Shown: positions 1-11,534 of the stretch, piece after piece
Numbering within the stretch: position 1 is the stretch's first letter
Layout of the letters: each line of letters starts with the position of its first letter
Origin: Parastagonospora avenae f. sp. tritici 18332-5
Lineage: Eukaryota; Ascomycota; Dothideomycetes; Pleosporales; Phaeosphaeriaceae
Reading direction: 5' to 3'
DNA: 64,000 bases
Assembly: GCA_022559985.1 (NCBI GenBank)
Contig: JAFJTR010000008.1
Coordinates: 124,001-188,000 of the forward strand
Translations under genes and position numbers: made by a program
The notes under the pieces: model-generated
Databases searched by the model: none
What the model was told of the DNA's origin: nothing
The model's input: the letters and a program-made list of their open reading frames with translations, nothing else

Positions 1-1193
1 CTTGTTATCTTTCTACGTATGCCATACCTTCCAAACTTCCAGTTCCAGGATAGGATTGCCGCCGCATCACCCGCCACATCTCGTGTTACTATGCACGTCA
101 TCACAGTGAATCTGATTAATCTTATCAGATCAAGATCTGATTTCCAAGATCTCGTTCATTCTTTTCACGTAATCACAAGAAACTGCAGTTCGTTTCCAAT
201 CATGGTGTTCTGTGTGCAGTCGCTCACGGGTTCAGTATCGTTTGAGTATCCGTGATCAATGTTCATACTCCTAAGTCCCGGTGTCATTCAACGACGACAC
301 ACTCCGGAAAGTGAGCGAGCTTAGACAAGCTTTTTTAAAAATGGGTCTGTGGTGACCGTATGGCGTGCATTGTGGTTGCGCGAACGCCTGTTAGGTGCCG
401 CTGTGGGCCACCGAGCAGTACCTGCAGATGGATGCTACACCACCAATGACCTATCGCGAACCTTTCTGTCGGCTTTCCGACTGGACGGGCTCCTTTGCGG
501 CAGAATTGTGGCTATGCACTGTCACTGTTGAAGTGCTGGAGCAGTTGCTGTTGCGCACTACCAGTCAGTGACAGACACCTCGGCCATGTTTTACGGCTGC
601 AAATGTCAGCAGACATGAGCTCAGTGACCTGTTCGAATGGATCAGGTTGAGTAGGATGCGATGCTGCGGTGGCAATGTTCCCAGACAAGCCAGTGTCTGC
701 CACGACTCCCGAGCCCGCCTCCACACTCCACTCGCCAATCTTGCTGATGCACCAAAAAAATCTCCGGATCGCCGTTGTACCCGCAGCGCCGGGCCAGGGG
801 GCTGCGGTACAGTCAAAGTCAGCCTTAACGACGGCTATAAGCCGTCTGGCAATTCTTTCAGAAGGCGGACAGCATGTTCCTGGGTAAGCATTGGCACCTC
901 TTGTCGTATAGCGATGGATGAGTCACCGAGAAGAATTCGTATGATGGTACTGTTATACAAGCCTTTCATTTTAAGCGCCAGATCCACGCAAAAGCCCTTG
1001 ATGTTGTACAAATGGCCCATACCCGAGAGATCCGAGGCACCGATGCTATGCTATGCAGTAAACAAAGTAGGCTGTGATATGCTTCATCAGCAGTTTTGAA
1101 GTGGAAGATGCCCTTGAGTGCTAGATGTGAGCGGCCCAGGAACGGTCGTGATACCAGCAGCCAGTTGGCCATCTAGTAAACGCCAACAACCAC
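1..1193. other. Left-end stretch without a supported gene
   Basis: Only short overlapping frames occur here on both strands and none reads like a conserved protein. The right end should hold the 3' untranslated region of the minus-strand Yag7-like gene, whose stop lies at 1194-1196. I see no tRNA, repeat or mobile element. Confidence 0.5.
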
Positions 1194-2759
1194 CTATGAT
1201 GAAGGCTCGCCGCCGCGAGGAGCGCCACGGAAACCACCTCGATCGCCTCGGCCACGGAAGTCTCCACGACCGCGACCGCGACCACGGAAATCACCTCGTG
1301 GGCCACCACGGCCACGGCCCCTGAATCCTCCTCGTCCCTCACCCTGGTTTCCTCCACGGCCGCGACCACCACGGTTGTGGTGTACCTCATGGAAGCCGTC
1401 ACCTGGTGCGGAAGCGCCTGTTGTGGCTTGTGGCTCAGGAGTGTCGTCGGCCCAGCTCTGAGTGCTTGTGACGGGAGCACCAACATGAGGAGTTTCGGTC
1501 TCGGCGGGGTCGCGAGGGACCATCTCGAAGGACTCGGTCAACGGGTCATCGCTTCCAGTTGCCTGTTTGTCCCACTGCGCCTCAGCAGCCGCATTCGCAG
1601 CTTCTGGCTCGATGCTTGAAGCTGCCGGGGCGTTGGAGATCTGGGCGTCTGCGCTCCCGTTGACAGCTGCAGCATCTTGGTCGATCTCGGTAAGGCCAGC
1701 ATTGGTGATCGTAGGGTCGGAACCAGCGTCAGTCTCTAGAGGTGCTGACTGAGCTTGTGCGACCTCGTCGACCCAGGCCTCTTCCGCGGCGAAAGGAGCC
1801 TCGTCGAGTGCTGCCTGCTTGACCTGAGCATCTGCGATCATGTCAGTGGGAGCCCTGTGCAATGTGCGAAGTGAACATACAAGTAACGCCGAGCATGATT
1901 CCCTCAGTGGACGGAACGCCCTCTTCCGCGCCGTCAATGAGTTTCTCGGCCGCCAGTACAGCAGTTGCGTCTCCTCCGTATACCTGGAGCAGAGCGCCCT
2001 CAAACGCCTTGGTGAGGTCCGAGTCATCGTCCTCCAGTTGTCGCCGAGCAGCAGCCGCCCTGAGGAAGCGCGAGAGGGTGAGGATCTTCTCCTTCAAGAG
2101 CTTCTTCTGCTCGAGGACCGCCTCTGCCTTCAGAGTGTCCCTCAGCGCATCAAGCTCAGAAGAGTGTGCCTTCTTCAGAATCTCCTTCTCACGTGCGAAC
2201 TTCTCGTCCTGCTCCTGGCCGTACTTCTGGAAGTGGCTGAACTGCTCCTCCAATTGCGCGCGCTGCGCTTGTAGTCCCGGCTTCTTCTCCGCAGAAGCTT
2301 TCTGGTCGGCGTTGATCTTGCGGGTTGCGACGAGTTCATCGAGGGAGACACCAGGGTTTGCTTCGATGATGGCATCGGTCTTTTGCATCGCACTCTGTGA
2401 ACTTGTGAGCAAGTGGCTAACAGTAGTCAGAGTTCCTATAGCAACTTACCAATTTCTTGTTGATGTTGCGAATGTTCCTATGCGCATCATTATCAGCCCA
2501 ATATCTTTCCAATGATTATAGTTCAATCGCGTGCGCATGCGACTCACTTCTGAAGCTCCCTGACGTAGGCATTGTCGCTGTCAGCTCCGTTGATCTTGCC
2601 TGCCAATTCTGAACCGCCTGCGCCGGCCTCGGAAGATGTCTGCTCACGCGCAGCCGGAACTGCGGTGCCTCCAACGTCTGCCTTGGCCTTCTTCTTGCGG
2701 GCGCTCTTCGACTCTCCCGTCACCATCGATTGGATCTTGGAAACGACGTCGGGTGCCAT
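1194..2759 (-). CDS. Yag7-like dimerisation-domain protein with C-terminal RGG box
   Basis: Four exons on the minus strand: 2759-2548, 2477-2450 (28 nt), 2394-1881 and 1831-1194, giving about 463 residues. Introns have GTGAGT, GTAAGT and GTATGT donors. The N-terminus has a Lys/Arg patch (SARKKKAK). A helical, Lys/Glu-rich middle region follows (KKLSAMQKTDAII, then KINADQKA), then a small conserved block ending VTYAQVK across the last intron. The C-terminal half is acidic and Ala-rich and ends in about 60 residues of Arg-Gly-Gly repeats (FRGRGRGG, GDFRGRG). From memory the middle block matches the fungal Yag7-like family (S. pombe SPAC12G12.07c type, dimerisation domain). The RGG box suggests RNA binding and arginine methylation, which is inference. 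Divergent from CBF1 across a long intergenic region. The family name is less certain than the gene model. Confidence 0.72.
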
Positions 2760-4610
2760 TTTAAGTTATTGTTGACGTTCTAGTAGAAGTTTTAGTAGTT
2801 TAACGCGTCGGCCACGAGAGGGAATAGTAGAATGTTAAATGGAGAGCGGGTGGTTTTGCTTGCTGGTTGGGTTCTGCGCATCAAACACCTGTACCTACGC
2901 ACGCCAAGAATAATTTCCTAGCGTGCGCCCGCGTGTGCCCAAGCGCCTCATGGAAGCTGCGAGATCGGGCAAGCCCGACCGACAAACGACCCAAAATTTG
3001 AACATCGAGGTCGCTGTTCGGAAAGATGGCAAATCAAAATTTATCATCTACCGGAGACGAGGTATAAGAATTGGTTCGTGATGAAGCAGGACAAAAGTCC
3101 ACGACACTTTGCACTTGTCGCTCTTTGTCAGTGTGATCCCGCACATTGACGTACTCATCTTGTAAGTGACACGCCAGCACATCCTATTTTCAGAAGCAAG
3201 CATATAAGTTAAGCTTGAACTGGGTAATTCAAATCGCAAGGAATCACTAATCTCCTCTCGTGATTCCGTTCATGACAAGAGATACGCGACACGTACTGGT
3301 ATACTGTTCAACTTCATTGGTTGAAGTAGTTTCAGGCATGGATTGAAGAGCTATAGGCGCATCTGCACTCTTTCGGTATCAGAATACTAAATGCCAACCA
3401 TGAGTTATAGTGAGCTTTTCTGGCTAGTATGGGGACCTCGCCCGGTGTACGGAGCCTAAAAGTGAACCCAATTTGCACTTCCACTTCACTACCAATACTA
3501 GCATACATGGCTGTCGTTGCAGTGTGAGACAAACGCACTAGGTTCCAGAAAGTGGTCCGCAGGTTTGGTAAATGCAAGGTCGCTACTACGCATAGCCTGT
3601 GCACTGGTCATGGGGATATGACCGGATGCGATTTTGTCGTGGCATTGACTCCGGTGCGGATGTGTACCTAGGTAGATGGTAGAGGTGTGTCCTGATGTCG
3701 CTTGGATTCAGGAAGTAGGGAAAGGCTAATTCCGTGCGCGTTCGAGTCGGGGTGACCACCAGGAAACTCTATATTTGTTCTACATGTCTTCAAGTGTAGT
3801 CGTACTAAGATCTACAATGTGGACAAAGCGATGCTCATAATCCTTTTCTAACATAGACTCAAGCGTGCCAGAAAGGTCAGTCGTAGGGTTCACTAGAACA
3901 CTAACCTTAAGTTGACGCCGAGGGTTAGATGAACTAGGTCATGTGGGAGTTTACGGTGTGTTGCATCAGGCTCGTTGTGTGACTTGCGCGAGTGCACGAC
4001 GGCAGCACTTTCTTCAGCGATGTTTGCTCGATCGACATGCGAGGTGCAAAGCAACGACAAATGATGGTGTCGAGAAGAACTTCGGCTCAACGAATGAAAC
4101 ACTCAAGTCTGAGACCCTACCAGCTTGCCTTAGGAAGGGGGGTGCGTGGATGGGGCATGTGACTATGCATTGCCCTGATGGATGTAACATGGAGATCGAG
4201 TAAAGTCGCATGGAAGTCAGAGCCATGTAGCCACCCAGATTGAACTTTGTGATAAGAGAAGGTTTGACATGTAGATGCAGAAGAAAAAGAGCTAGTCTCG
4301 GCAACTCTTCTGGCGATACTCGATAAGAAAGATTGCCAGTCTTTTCAAGCCAGATTAGCAGTACTGAAGGAGTTTCTTGTGTAATCTGACCGTGTTAGAC
4401 TACGGGGCAGTTCCGTGTGATGATGCAACCACTTCAGTTGGTCGTAGGCTGCGGAGGTGCTTCGAGGCAGCGCTCGTCGTCTTCGATACGAGAGTAGTGC
4501 AGCGAGGCTAGGATGTACAATCTAGCCATTGGGAGTGAGCCTGCAGTTTGTAGTAGAAGTAACGCAGAAACAAGGAAGCCTTGCAGGGTTGGACTAGTCT
4601 CTGGATGGTA

Positions 4611-4637
4611 GGGTGGGTGGTAGGTGGTAGGTGGTAG
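4611..4637. repeat. Short GGT/GGTA-type microsatellite
   Basis: A purine-rich imperfect simple repeat of GGT and GGTA units lies in the intergenic region upstream of CBF1. It is too short to suggest function and is listed only as a marker. Confidence 0.6.
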
Positions 4638-5275
4638 TGAGGACCCCACTGTGTCACATGCCGGTTCTATGGCTGTCATGTGCGCGCGCGTCTACAGGAT
4701 CGGCTGAGCACACTAGGCTGCTGGTTTGTTATCGGTATGCGTGTGAGGTGGTTGCAGACATTGCAGCACTCCTGGCCGCGGGTTTGCAGGGCTTGCGACA
4801 CAGTGCTGTTGCAAAGGAACGCGCGGAGGCCGTATATTAGAGAAAATTATCTATTTGCAACGAGGCATGTCTCGCGCCCGCTTGGAAGACGACGCGGAGT
4901 TCATTGATGAGCTCGAGCTTGCTGAAAGGGTGGGGAAGCCACGGTTGATGATCATTCGCTGATGCTAAACGGACGGGACCGGGATGGGTCTTAGCGTCGT
5001 CATTCGAACCGGCTCTCACATAAACACCCACAGCCCTCGCTCACGTGCCGGACTCTTCATCGCTCAAGTGATCCCCAGTATCAATCACCTTGTAGCTGTC
5101 TTTTATGGCCGCGCTCGCCTGTTGCAAACCATTTTATCCCAAGGCCAACATTCCCCGAGATACAGCTCTTCTTCATTGTCGAATCTAGCCGATTTTCCAA
5201 GATTCACTCCAGCTGTTCTTGCTCGTCCCAGATCACGAGATCGCGCCTGAACCACCTGACCATCATCAAGCATCT

Positions 5276-5704
5276 GTAAGTCCAGCCTCCACTTCTTGTC
5301 GCGATATTCCGGCGCGCTCCTCTCGTCGCCAGCCCGGCAGCGACATGGAGGTCTAGCTGCAGCCATCCGACCGCGACAGTCGCGCCTGCCTTTTGGCGGT
5401 CGCGGTTGCCTCTGCGTGGGCGGCGGTTCGCTGGGTGTTCTGTTGCTCCTGATGGCCGCGTCCCACACTTCACGTCGGACATTGTCGACGCGCGCATTCC
5501 ACGACGACACGGCGCACGACGGCTCTGTGCGTTGCTTGTAGCCCATCTCTTCACACGAGACGATGCTTCTCCTTTGAGCAATGACAGGCCAGTCTCACAG
5601 CGGCAGGCGGTCGATCCATCCAATCACCCGCTTGCTGGAGTTGTGTCGCACCGCACTCACGTACTCACCTGCCCGCGCCCGTGCTAACGTTTGTCCCTCC
5701 TCAG
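5276..5704 (+). other. Candidate intron in the CBF1 5' leader
   Basis: A strong donor (GTAAGT at 5276) and a strong 3' end (GCTAAC branch-like motif followed by TTTGTCCCTCCTCAG, ending at 5704) lie in the pyrimidine-rich leader upstream of the CBF1 ATG. Paired, they would give a 429 nt leader intron. A shorter intron using a nearer donor such as 5661 is possible. No coding frame depends on it, so only RNA data can confirm it. Confidence 0.3.
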
Positions 5705-6098
5705 GCGCTTGTGTGCGTTGCCTCAGCGCATAATTGCTAGCCGTCAGCGATCCCCTTTGCGCGTGAACTGGAGGGCAAAGCGCCGCCACTCCCCCGCCTC
5801 GGCTGGTTTGCGACTGCTTCGACTCAAGCCTCAAGCGCGTCCAATCTCATCCACCACCCACAGGCCTCGCTCAGAGACTGCTCCCCCGCACAATCGCCGC
5901 CGACTGCTCCACGGTTACGGGCATAGCGTCGCCGTTTCACTTCCACCACAGCGCTCCCGTCTGTCATTGGATTCCACGTACGCCAGGGTCCAGACTTGAG
6001 CTACCACAGCCTACGCCGTACATACCCCACACGGAACACTTTGCCTCCCTTGTTCAGACTATTGTCCAGTTTCACTCCGAGACCATCGCTAGATCAAG

Positions 6099-7021
6099 AT
6101 GGCCGACACTGCTGGCTACCTCACCGACGCCAAGTTGGACTCTCACAACGCTCATACCAACAAGAGGAAGCGCGACACACGCGATCAAGGTCTCAACCGC
6201 CCTGCCCCAAATACAAACTCGGATCTCGCCGACCAAGTCACCGCCAACTTCCTTGCCGCACACAACGCTGGAGCTGACGACATGGAGCAGCAGTTCGACG
6301 TACACCAGAATGGCGGCAACACTGCCAGCGTTGGAGACACTGCTGCTGCCGCGCTTGCCTATCATCAGATGACCGTACCGCAAGCGACCGAGTTGCAATT
6401 CCAGACACAAGGTTCAAGTGGAGATTCGTTCAGCATGGGTGATCATCATCAGAATCAAACTGGCATGCAAGACTTTAGCTTGGAAGCTCTGAAGGCCGCG
6501 ACACAAACGGGTCGATCTGGGCAATCGGCACCTAGCGAATCGCCTCCACAGAGTGCCTCTCATAAGCCTACTGTTGGATCTGAAGAGTGGCATAAGGTGC
6601 GGAGAGATAATCACAAAGAAGGTAAGCATCTCCGCTCTTGCGCGTTTGCTATGACTAATTTGCCCCAGTCGAACGCCGTCGACGCGAAACCATCAACGAG
6701 GGCATTAACGAGCTGGCCAAAATTGTTCCCGGATGCGAAAAGAACAAGGGCTCCATTCTGCAGCGCGCCGTCCAGTTCATCACTCAACTTAAGGAGAATG
6801 AGCAACAGAATATCGAGAAGTGGACGCTCGAGAAGCTTCTTACTGAGCAGGCCATCACGGAGCTTAGTACGAGTTGCGACAAATTCAAGGCCGAATGTCA
6901 ACGAGCCTGGGATGAGTGCCAAATCTACAAGCGCGCATGCGAAAATGCTGGCATTCTACCCGACGAAATCAAAGAGCGCCAGGAGAATGGCGAGCAGTCT
7001 GGGCCCAACCCAATCTCATAG
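6099..7021 (+). CDS. CBF1: bHLH transcription factor Cbf1
   Basis: Two exons, 6099-6621 and 6669-7021, encode 291 residues. The intron splits the codon for the first residue of VERRRR, as its phase requires. The first 160 residues are low-complexity, Gln/Asn/His-rich and carry a basic patch (KRKRD). The bHLH lies at about 163-225: the E-box reading residues follow the H-x3-E-x3-R pattern (His172, Glu176, Arg180), then a loop and a second helix (KGSILQRAVQFITQLKENE). A leucine-rich helix (NIEKWTLEKLL) continues it, as in yeast Cbf1, which I recall having the same EKWTLQKLL segment. Cbf1 binds RTCACRTG and in yeast acts at centromeres and methionine/sulfur genes; in filamentous fungi its targets differ. 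Nuclear. Confident call. Confidence 0.93.
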
Positions 7022-7715
7022 TGCGGATCATGCTAGTCTTTGGCCTTTGTCAAAGCTACGTTCCTCGGTAATGTCCTTTACGAAGCCTTTCCTTGCTTGT
7101 CTATGGCAAACATGTGCGGTGTCTTTCTTCTCCAGAATCGATTGTCTGTTCGAGCCGACGTCCTCTGCTGTTATATTCCCTTCACATTTGTGGCATGTGC
7201 TGTTTTACAACCGGCGTTTATTCAACGGAGAGCACTCGTTTCAGGGCGTACATCCATGTTCGCGCTCAAGAAGCTCTCGCAGGTAGAGGCAACGAGGGCA
7301 AGCTCCATGCATCTTCATACCTCTAGCAATACTCTGATGCAATGACATATTGTTTTATGACGAGAAACCGCAAGTCTGGAGCTTCCAATATCTCTCTCTC
7401 TCGATGATGCTCCACAGTTCATTCATGCGACGTTCGTTCGCGCGCGAAACGACGGACGAGCTGGAACATGCACATGCTCCGCGATACTCTCAACCCCAAT
7501 TGACGAACACCTCCCATGTCAGTCACATCTATGAGCTCACAGGTCTAATAAACCAGCACCAATCGAACTAGTAGCGCCTTTTGCTCGGAAGCCGAATTCG
7601 GACCATCCGCAGACTGCAGAATGCATATGTAAAGAGTGAGCATGCAAAGCTTTACTAACTGAGACCCAGGCTACCCTACTCCGTGTTTACATTTCTCAGC
7701 GTCCTATTCATCCAC
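7022..7715. other. Region downstream of CBF1, no gene seen
   Basis: Probably the CBF1 3' untranslated region followed by spacer. The small plus-strand frames near 7040-7571 have no protein-like character that I can support. Confidence 0.5.
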
Positions 7716-7991
7716 ATGACGATGCCAAAATCTATCTTTGTTGCCGCCGGCACTGGAAAGCAGGGACAATGGCGGAGATTGCTCAGCAGCTTGGAAAGAT
7801 TAGAGGTGTAGACATCAAGGTGATATATATTACAGGTTAAAGCGCTTGTTGCCCAGGGTCATATGGTTTTGGAGACGCAGAAGTTGCAGGAGGAAGTAGG
7901 CCATTGTGTTGATATTGGAGCTTTGGCGCGGTATGGTATATCTCTTACTCCGCTGGCAAAGGCTCTGGATCGAGATGTTCTGGAGATGTAA
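7716..7991 (+). pseudogene. Degenerate NmrA-like / Rossmann-fold fragment
   Basis: An ATG at 7716 opens a short frame whose residues MPKSIFVAAGTGKQG resemble the NAD(P)-binding start of NmrA-like proteins (I-x-V-x-G-A-T-G-x-Q-G). About ten codons later that frame closes. The sequence continues in another frame with AEIAQQLGKIRGVDIKV and then, after another shift, ARYGISLTPLAKALDRD, which recall segments near the C-terminal end of the same family. The likely reading is a relic that lost its middle and acquired frameshifts. The match is from motif memory only. The alternative is chance similarity in spacer DNA. Lies between CBF1 and FAR11, plus strand. Confidence 0.33.
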
Positions 7992-8277
7992 CTAGTCAAA
8001 CAAATCACCATGTTTCCTGTTCTGGGCTAGACTGGTCTTATACGTCAAGATGTTGTTATGGTGAGCTGTGCGTCATTGGCTAGAGCTACAACCCACATTC
8101 GCGATGGCACATGCCGTCCATTTTGCCTCTCCACACCGCGCCTGCCCATTCCGTTTCCCAAGCTCAAGAGCGGATACGATGCGTTGGACTTGAGTATCGT
8201 CTCAACATGGCGGGTACGGTAACATACCCCACAACATCTGACCTCGTCCCGCACACGATCACCTAGCACCTACCACC

Positions 8278-11200
8278 ATGGACAACACCGACACCAACGA
8301 CACTCTCGACGAGCCGCTAGTCCCGCCAGTCCTCGATGAAGCAGAGCTGATAGGCAATGCGAGCACCGACTTCCCTATAATAGAGGCGGAGCCCGAAGAA
8401 GAGCTCGATCTGCCCCTCGACACCGCCCAGCAGCAGCGACTTTTGGTCGACGGCGGCGACGGGCGTCCTGCAGCGGGACCGCCGCTCACACTGCCCGGCC
8501 GCCCTGGCTTGCAACGAGGCAACTCAGTGCCTACACCTGCGCCCCTGCACCTCCCTCCTCCCGCCCCGCCAGCACCGCCAGGCCCGCCTCCAGACACGCT
8601 CGCGCAGCTACAGAATCTCGTGCAAGGGTTGCCCAAAGCTGAGCCAGCCCCTTATGCCTTTACATACGACGATGCATTTTGCTTTGCGGAAGAACTAGAG
8701 GAGTGGTTTTCCTACGCCGTGGAGGAGCAGGCCATGCTGCTGAAGGCTCAAGCGTCCTTTGCTTTGGAGTGGAGCACATTTCATGGCTTGAACGACACTT
8801 CATATGAGGAGCATGGCCTAGACTGGACGCGCGCAGCCGCATCGCAGCACAAGGAGTTTTTCGAGCATCTTCTGCGGGACATTATACAGACAGACTCGAC
8901 ATTGCGGCTGAAGCGCCTTGAGGCACTCGTATACGTTCTTCTTGGCTGCTGGCATGAGACCGCGGGCCTTGGTGCTGGTGCGGCAGACACGGACGATGGG
9001 ATGGCTTCGGGGCGCACCTCGCGTGCCGAGCATATGCGCAACACCATGTACGGACATGCAGGCCAACAGTCGGCTGTAATCAAGCGCAACGTGCACCTAC
9101 TCGTCGAAATTGACGGTCTGCAGGCTGTAGTCGATGTGTTGCAAGCCTCCTTGCTACGCACCTGTGGTGTCGAAGTTGCCCTTGAAGCACCCCGGGAGGG
9201 CAAAGAAGCAGAGCGCCGCGAAGTCTGGTGTGCCATGACCGCTGTCTATGTCGTACTAGAAGTTGCTCGTGTTGAAGAGAAGGAGAATGATAATCTCAAT
9301 CTTCGAAGCGCGATACTCGACCTCAAGAAGCCAGGACTCCTCATGCTTCTTGCCGATCTAATTTCGAAGCTGCGCTGGGACGAGGCAATCAGTCTGCCTC
9401 TCAGCAAAATCTCTTTGTTACTGTGGAAGACGATGCTAGTCTCCTTTGGCGGTCTTGCACAAGTTGATGAGGCCAAGGAATCGTTCAGAGACACAACTTT
9501 GGAGTCGGAAGATTCGAAAGGGCAGCCCCTTATCACAGCGTCCCCGCTCGACTACCATCTGTTCCGTCAAGAGATTAGCTCCAAATACCCAGCATATAAT
9601 CCTCCGCCACCACTCTTCCCACTCGAACCCGAAAACAACTCTATTCTGCCACCGCTGAAGAACCACCCAAGCAAAGTAACCGGCAATCATGTCTTTGGGT
9701 CTGGCCTCGGAGACGCCCATGGGAACAACACATCTATCTTGCATCAGCCCGTACACATCGCAACACCTGCTCCGTCGCCTCCTCCGTCTCCAGCAGGACC
9801 CGGTGGTAAAGGTGGGAAAAAGCAAAACTACCAGACAAACCAAATGTTTCCCTTCTTGTATCCTCCTCTTGATGAGTCTAGCAACAAACTTGGTGGCAAG
9901 GGATCAACAGACCTCCAAGATCTGCTAGTTGGCCGCAGATGGGAGGGGGCGGACATTCCATCATCTATACTCGAGGCCGCTGAGCTTTTTGCTAAGCGCA
10001 TGAAGGCTACGCGTGCTATGAAGCAGCTTTGGGAGGAGCGTGTAGCTTTCATGAAGTACGAGCGAGGCTGGACAGGCCTCGATGATAACCTGGATATTGC
10101 AGAACTTTCTCTTGAGCCCAGGGAAGATAAGAAAGCGTCAGCGCCGCCTCCTGGAAGCGTCGAAGAGAGGATGGGCCTTGTTGAAGACTTCTACGTAAGT
10201 CGATGAGATATCATTCTGTGAAACACATGCTGACCTTGTATAGCGCACTGCTTTACCTAATCTGCAGTCTCTAATCATAGTCCTGATCAAGGCAATTCTG
10301 TCCCATGTAACAGCACTCGTCACTCAGTCCAGTGGCGCGAATGGCCTCCAGAGCGGGTTCCAATTTCAAGATAACCAAAATGGCACAACATCCGGGCGGC
10401 CGGACATGAATGGCATTAACGGCCATAATGGTACTGTGGCGACCAACGAGGAGCTTGATGCGATGCGCACGCAGGAAGTTCTGGACAAAGCCGTTACTGG
10501 CTCACTCATTCTGATCCTGAAGTGGTTCAAAGTATCTCGTAAGTTGGTTGCAAAGGGGCATGTGCCGCATTGCTTATCATATACAGATGTCCTGAAGTTT
10601 GAGTACATAACACAGTTGCTCGTAGACTCGAGCTACGTGCCTCTGATCTTAAAGTTGTTGCAGCTACAAGAGATCGAGAAGATCGTCAATTTCAAGAGTG
10701 AGCAAGAGGAATTAAAGTAAGTCGAACAGTCATTGCCTTGAGACGTTAGCTGACTTTTCCAGCTTCTTCAACTTCTGCCACGCGCACTCCAGAAATGCCC
10801 CGGAAGAGAACAACGATGCGAACCAACAACATGAGAACCACGAAGGTGACTCCGACTCCGACGATGCTGCACCGCCACCAATCCGTCTCACGAGACAAGA
10901 ATCGAATGACTCAGGAGTCGGTCCACCACAGGCTCCTGTAGCCACGCAACCGCCAGAAGTTGATGAGCTCGGATTTCCGACCAACGAGCTTCCCAAGGAG
11001 CCCATCACAAGTTTCTCCTGGCGCGCATTCTTTACCTCGATCAACTATCTCCGAATTATGCAGAAGATCTGCAAGGACAAAGCACATCGGAATCTCATGC
11101 TTGTTTCGTACAAGTCATCGCAGTTCCTGCGGAAGAGCTTGAAGGTGCCTCAACCCGAGCTACGACTATACACACTGAAGTTGTTCAAGAATCAAGTACC

Positions 11201-11534
11201 GTACTGCGGTAGGAAGTGGCGGCAATCGAATATGCGAGTCATTACAGCTGTGTATCTGCACTGCAGGCCTGAGCTTCGAGACGACTGGCTGGCCGGGAGC
11301 GACGTCGATGCCGAGGTTGACGAGAGCGTACCGCTCGAACAAGCCTTGCGCTCACTAACACATTGGCATAACTTGAAGCGCTACCCTGAAAGCCTCGGGG
11401 CCAAGCCCGGCGTTCTCGAAGAGGAGCAAGACTTCTTCCGCAACGAGCTCGAGAAGATGGACTGGGGCGAGGAAGCCGCGAATGAGGGTGACATGGAGCA
11501 ATCATGGCCGGAGCTCCAGGTCGAGGGTTGGTGA
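8278..11534 (+). CDS. FAR11: STRIPAK component Far11 (STRIP1/2, HAM-2, PRO22 family)
   Basis: Four exons, 8278-10194, 10244-10538, 10587-10716 and 10763-11534, encode 1037 residues. The first 120 residues are acidic then Pro-rich. The N1221-type domain starts near YAFTYDDAFCFAEELEEWFSY (about residue 122) and runs to about 430. A Pro-rich linker follows, then the DUF3402-type C-terminal domain (about 520-1010), ending with the typical block PYCGRKWRQSNMRVITAVYL and a short EKMDW-containing tail. Far11 proteins are scaffold subunits of the striatin-interacting phosphatase and kinase complex at the nuclear envelope and ER. In Neurospora (HAM-2) and Sordaria (PRO22) they are needed for cell fusion and fruiting-body development. 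Start chosen at the first ATG in a CACCATGG context. All introns keep frame. Confidence 0.92.

Larger units (their letters stand above)
2760..6098. other. 3.3 kb divergent intergenic region (Yag7-like / CBF1)
   Basis: No frame here looks like a protein gene. Roughly 5100-6098 is pyrimidine-rich and is probably promoter and 5' leader of CBF1. A CACGTG E-box lies at 5042-5047, about 1.05 kb upstream of the CBF1 start, which would allow autoregulation but is a single chance-level hexamer. The stretch 2880-2960 is GC-rich and near the Yag7-like start. The middle (3000-4900) shows nothing recognisable. Confidence 0.5.
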
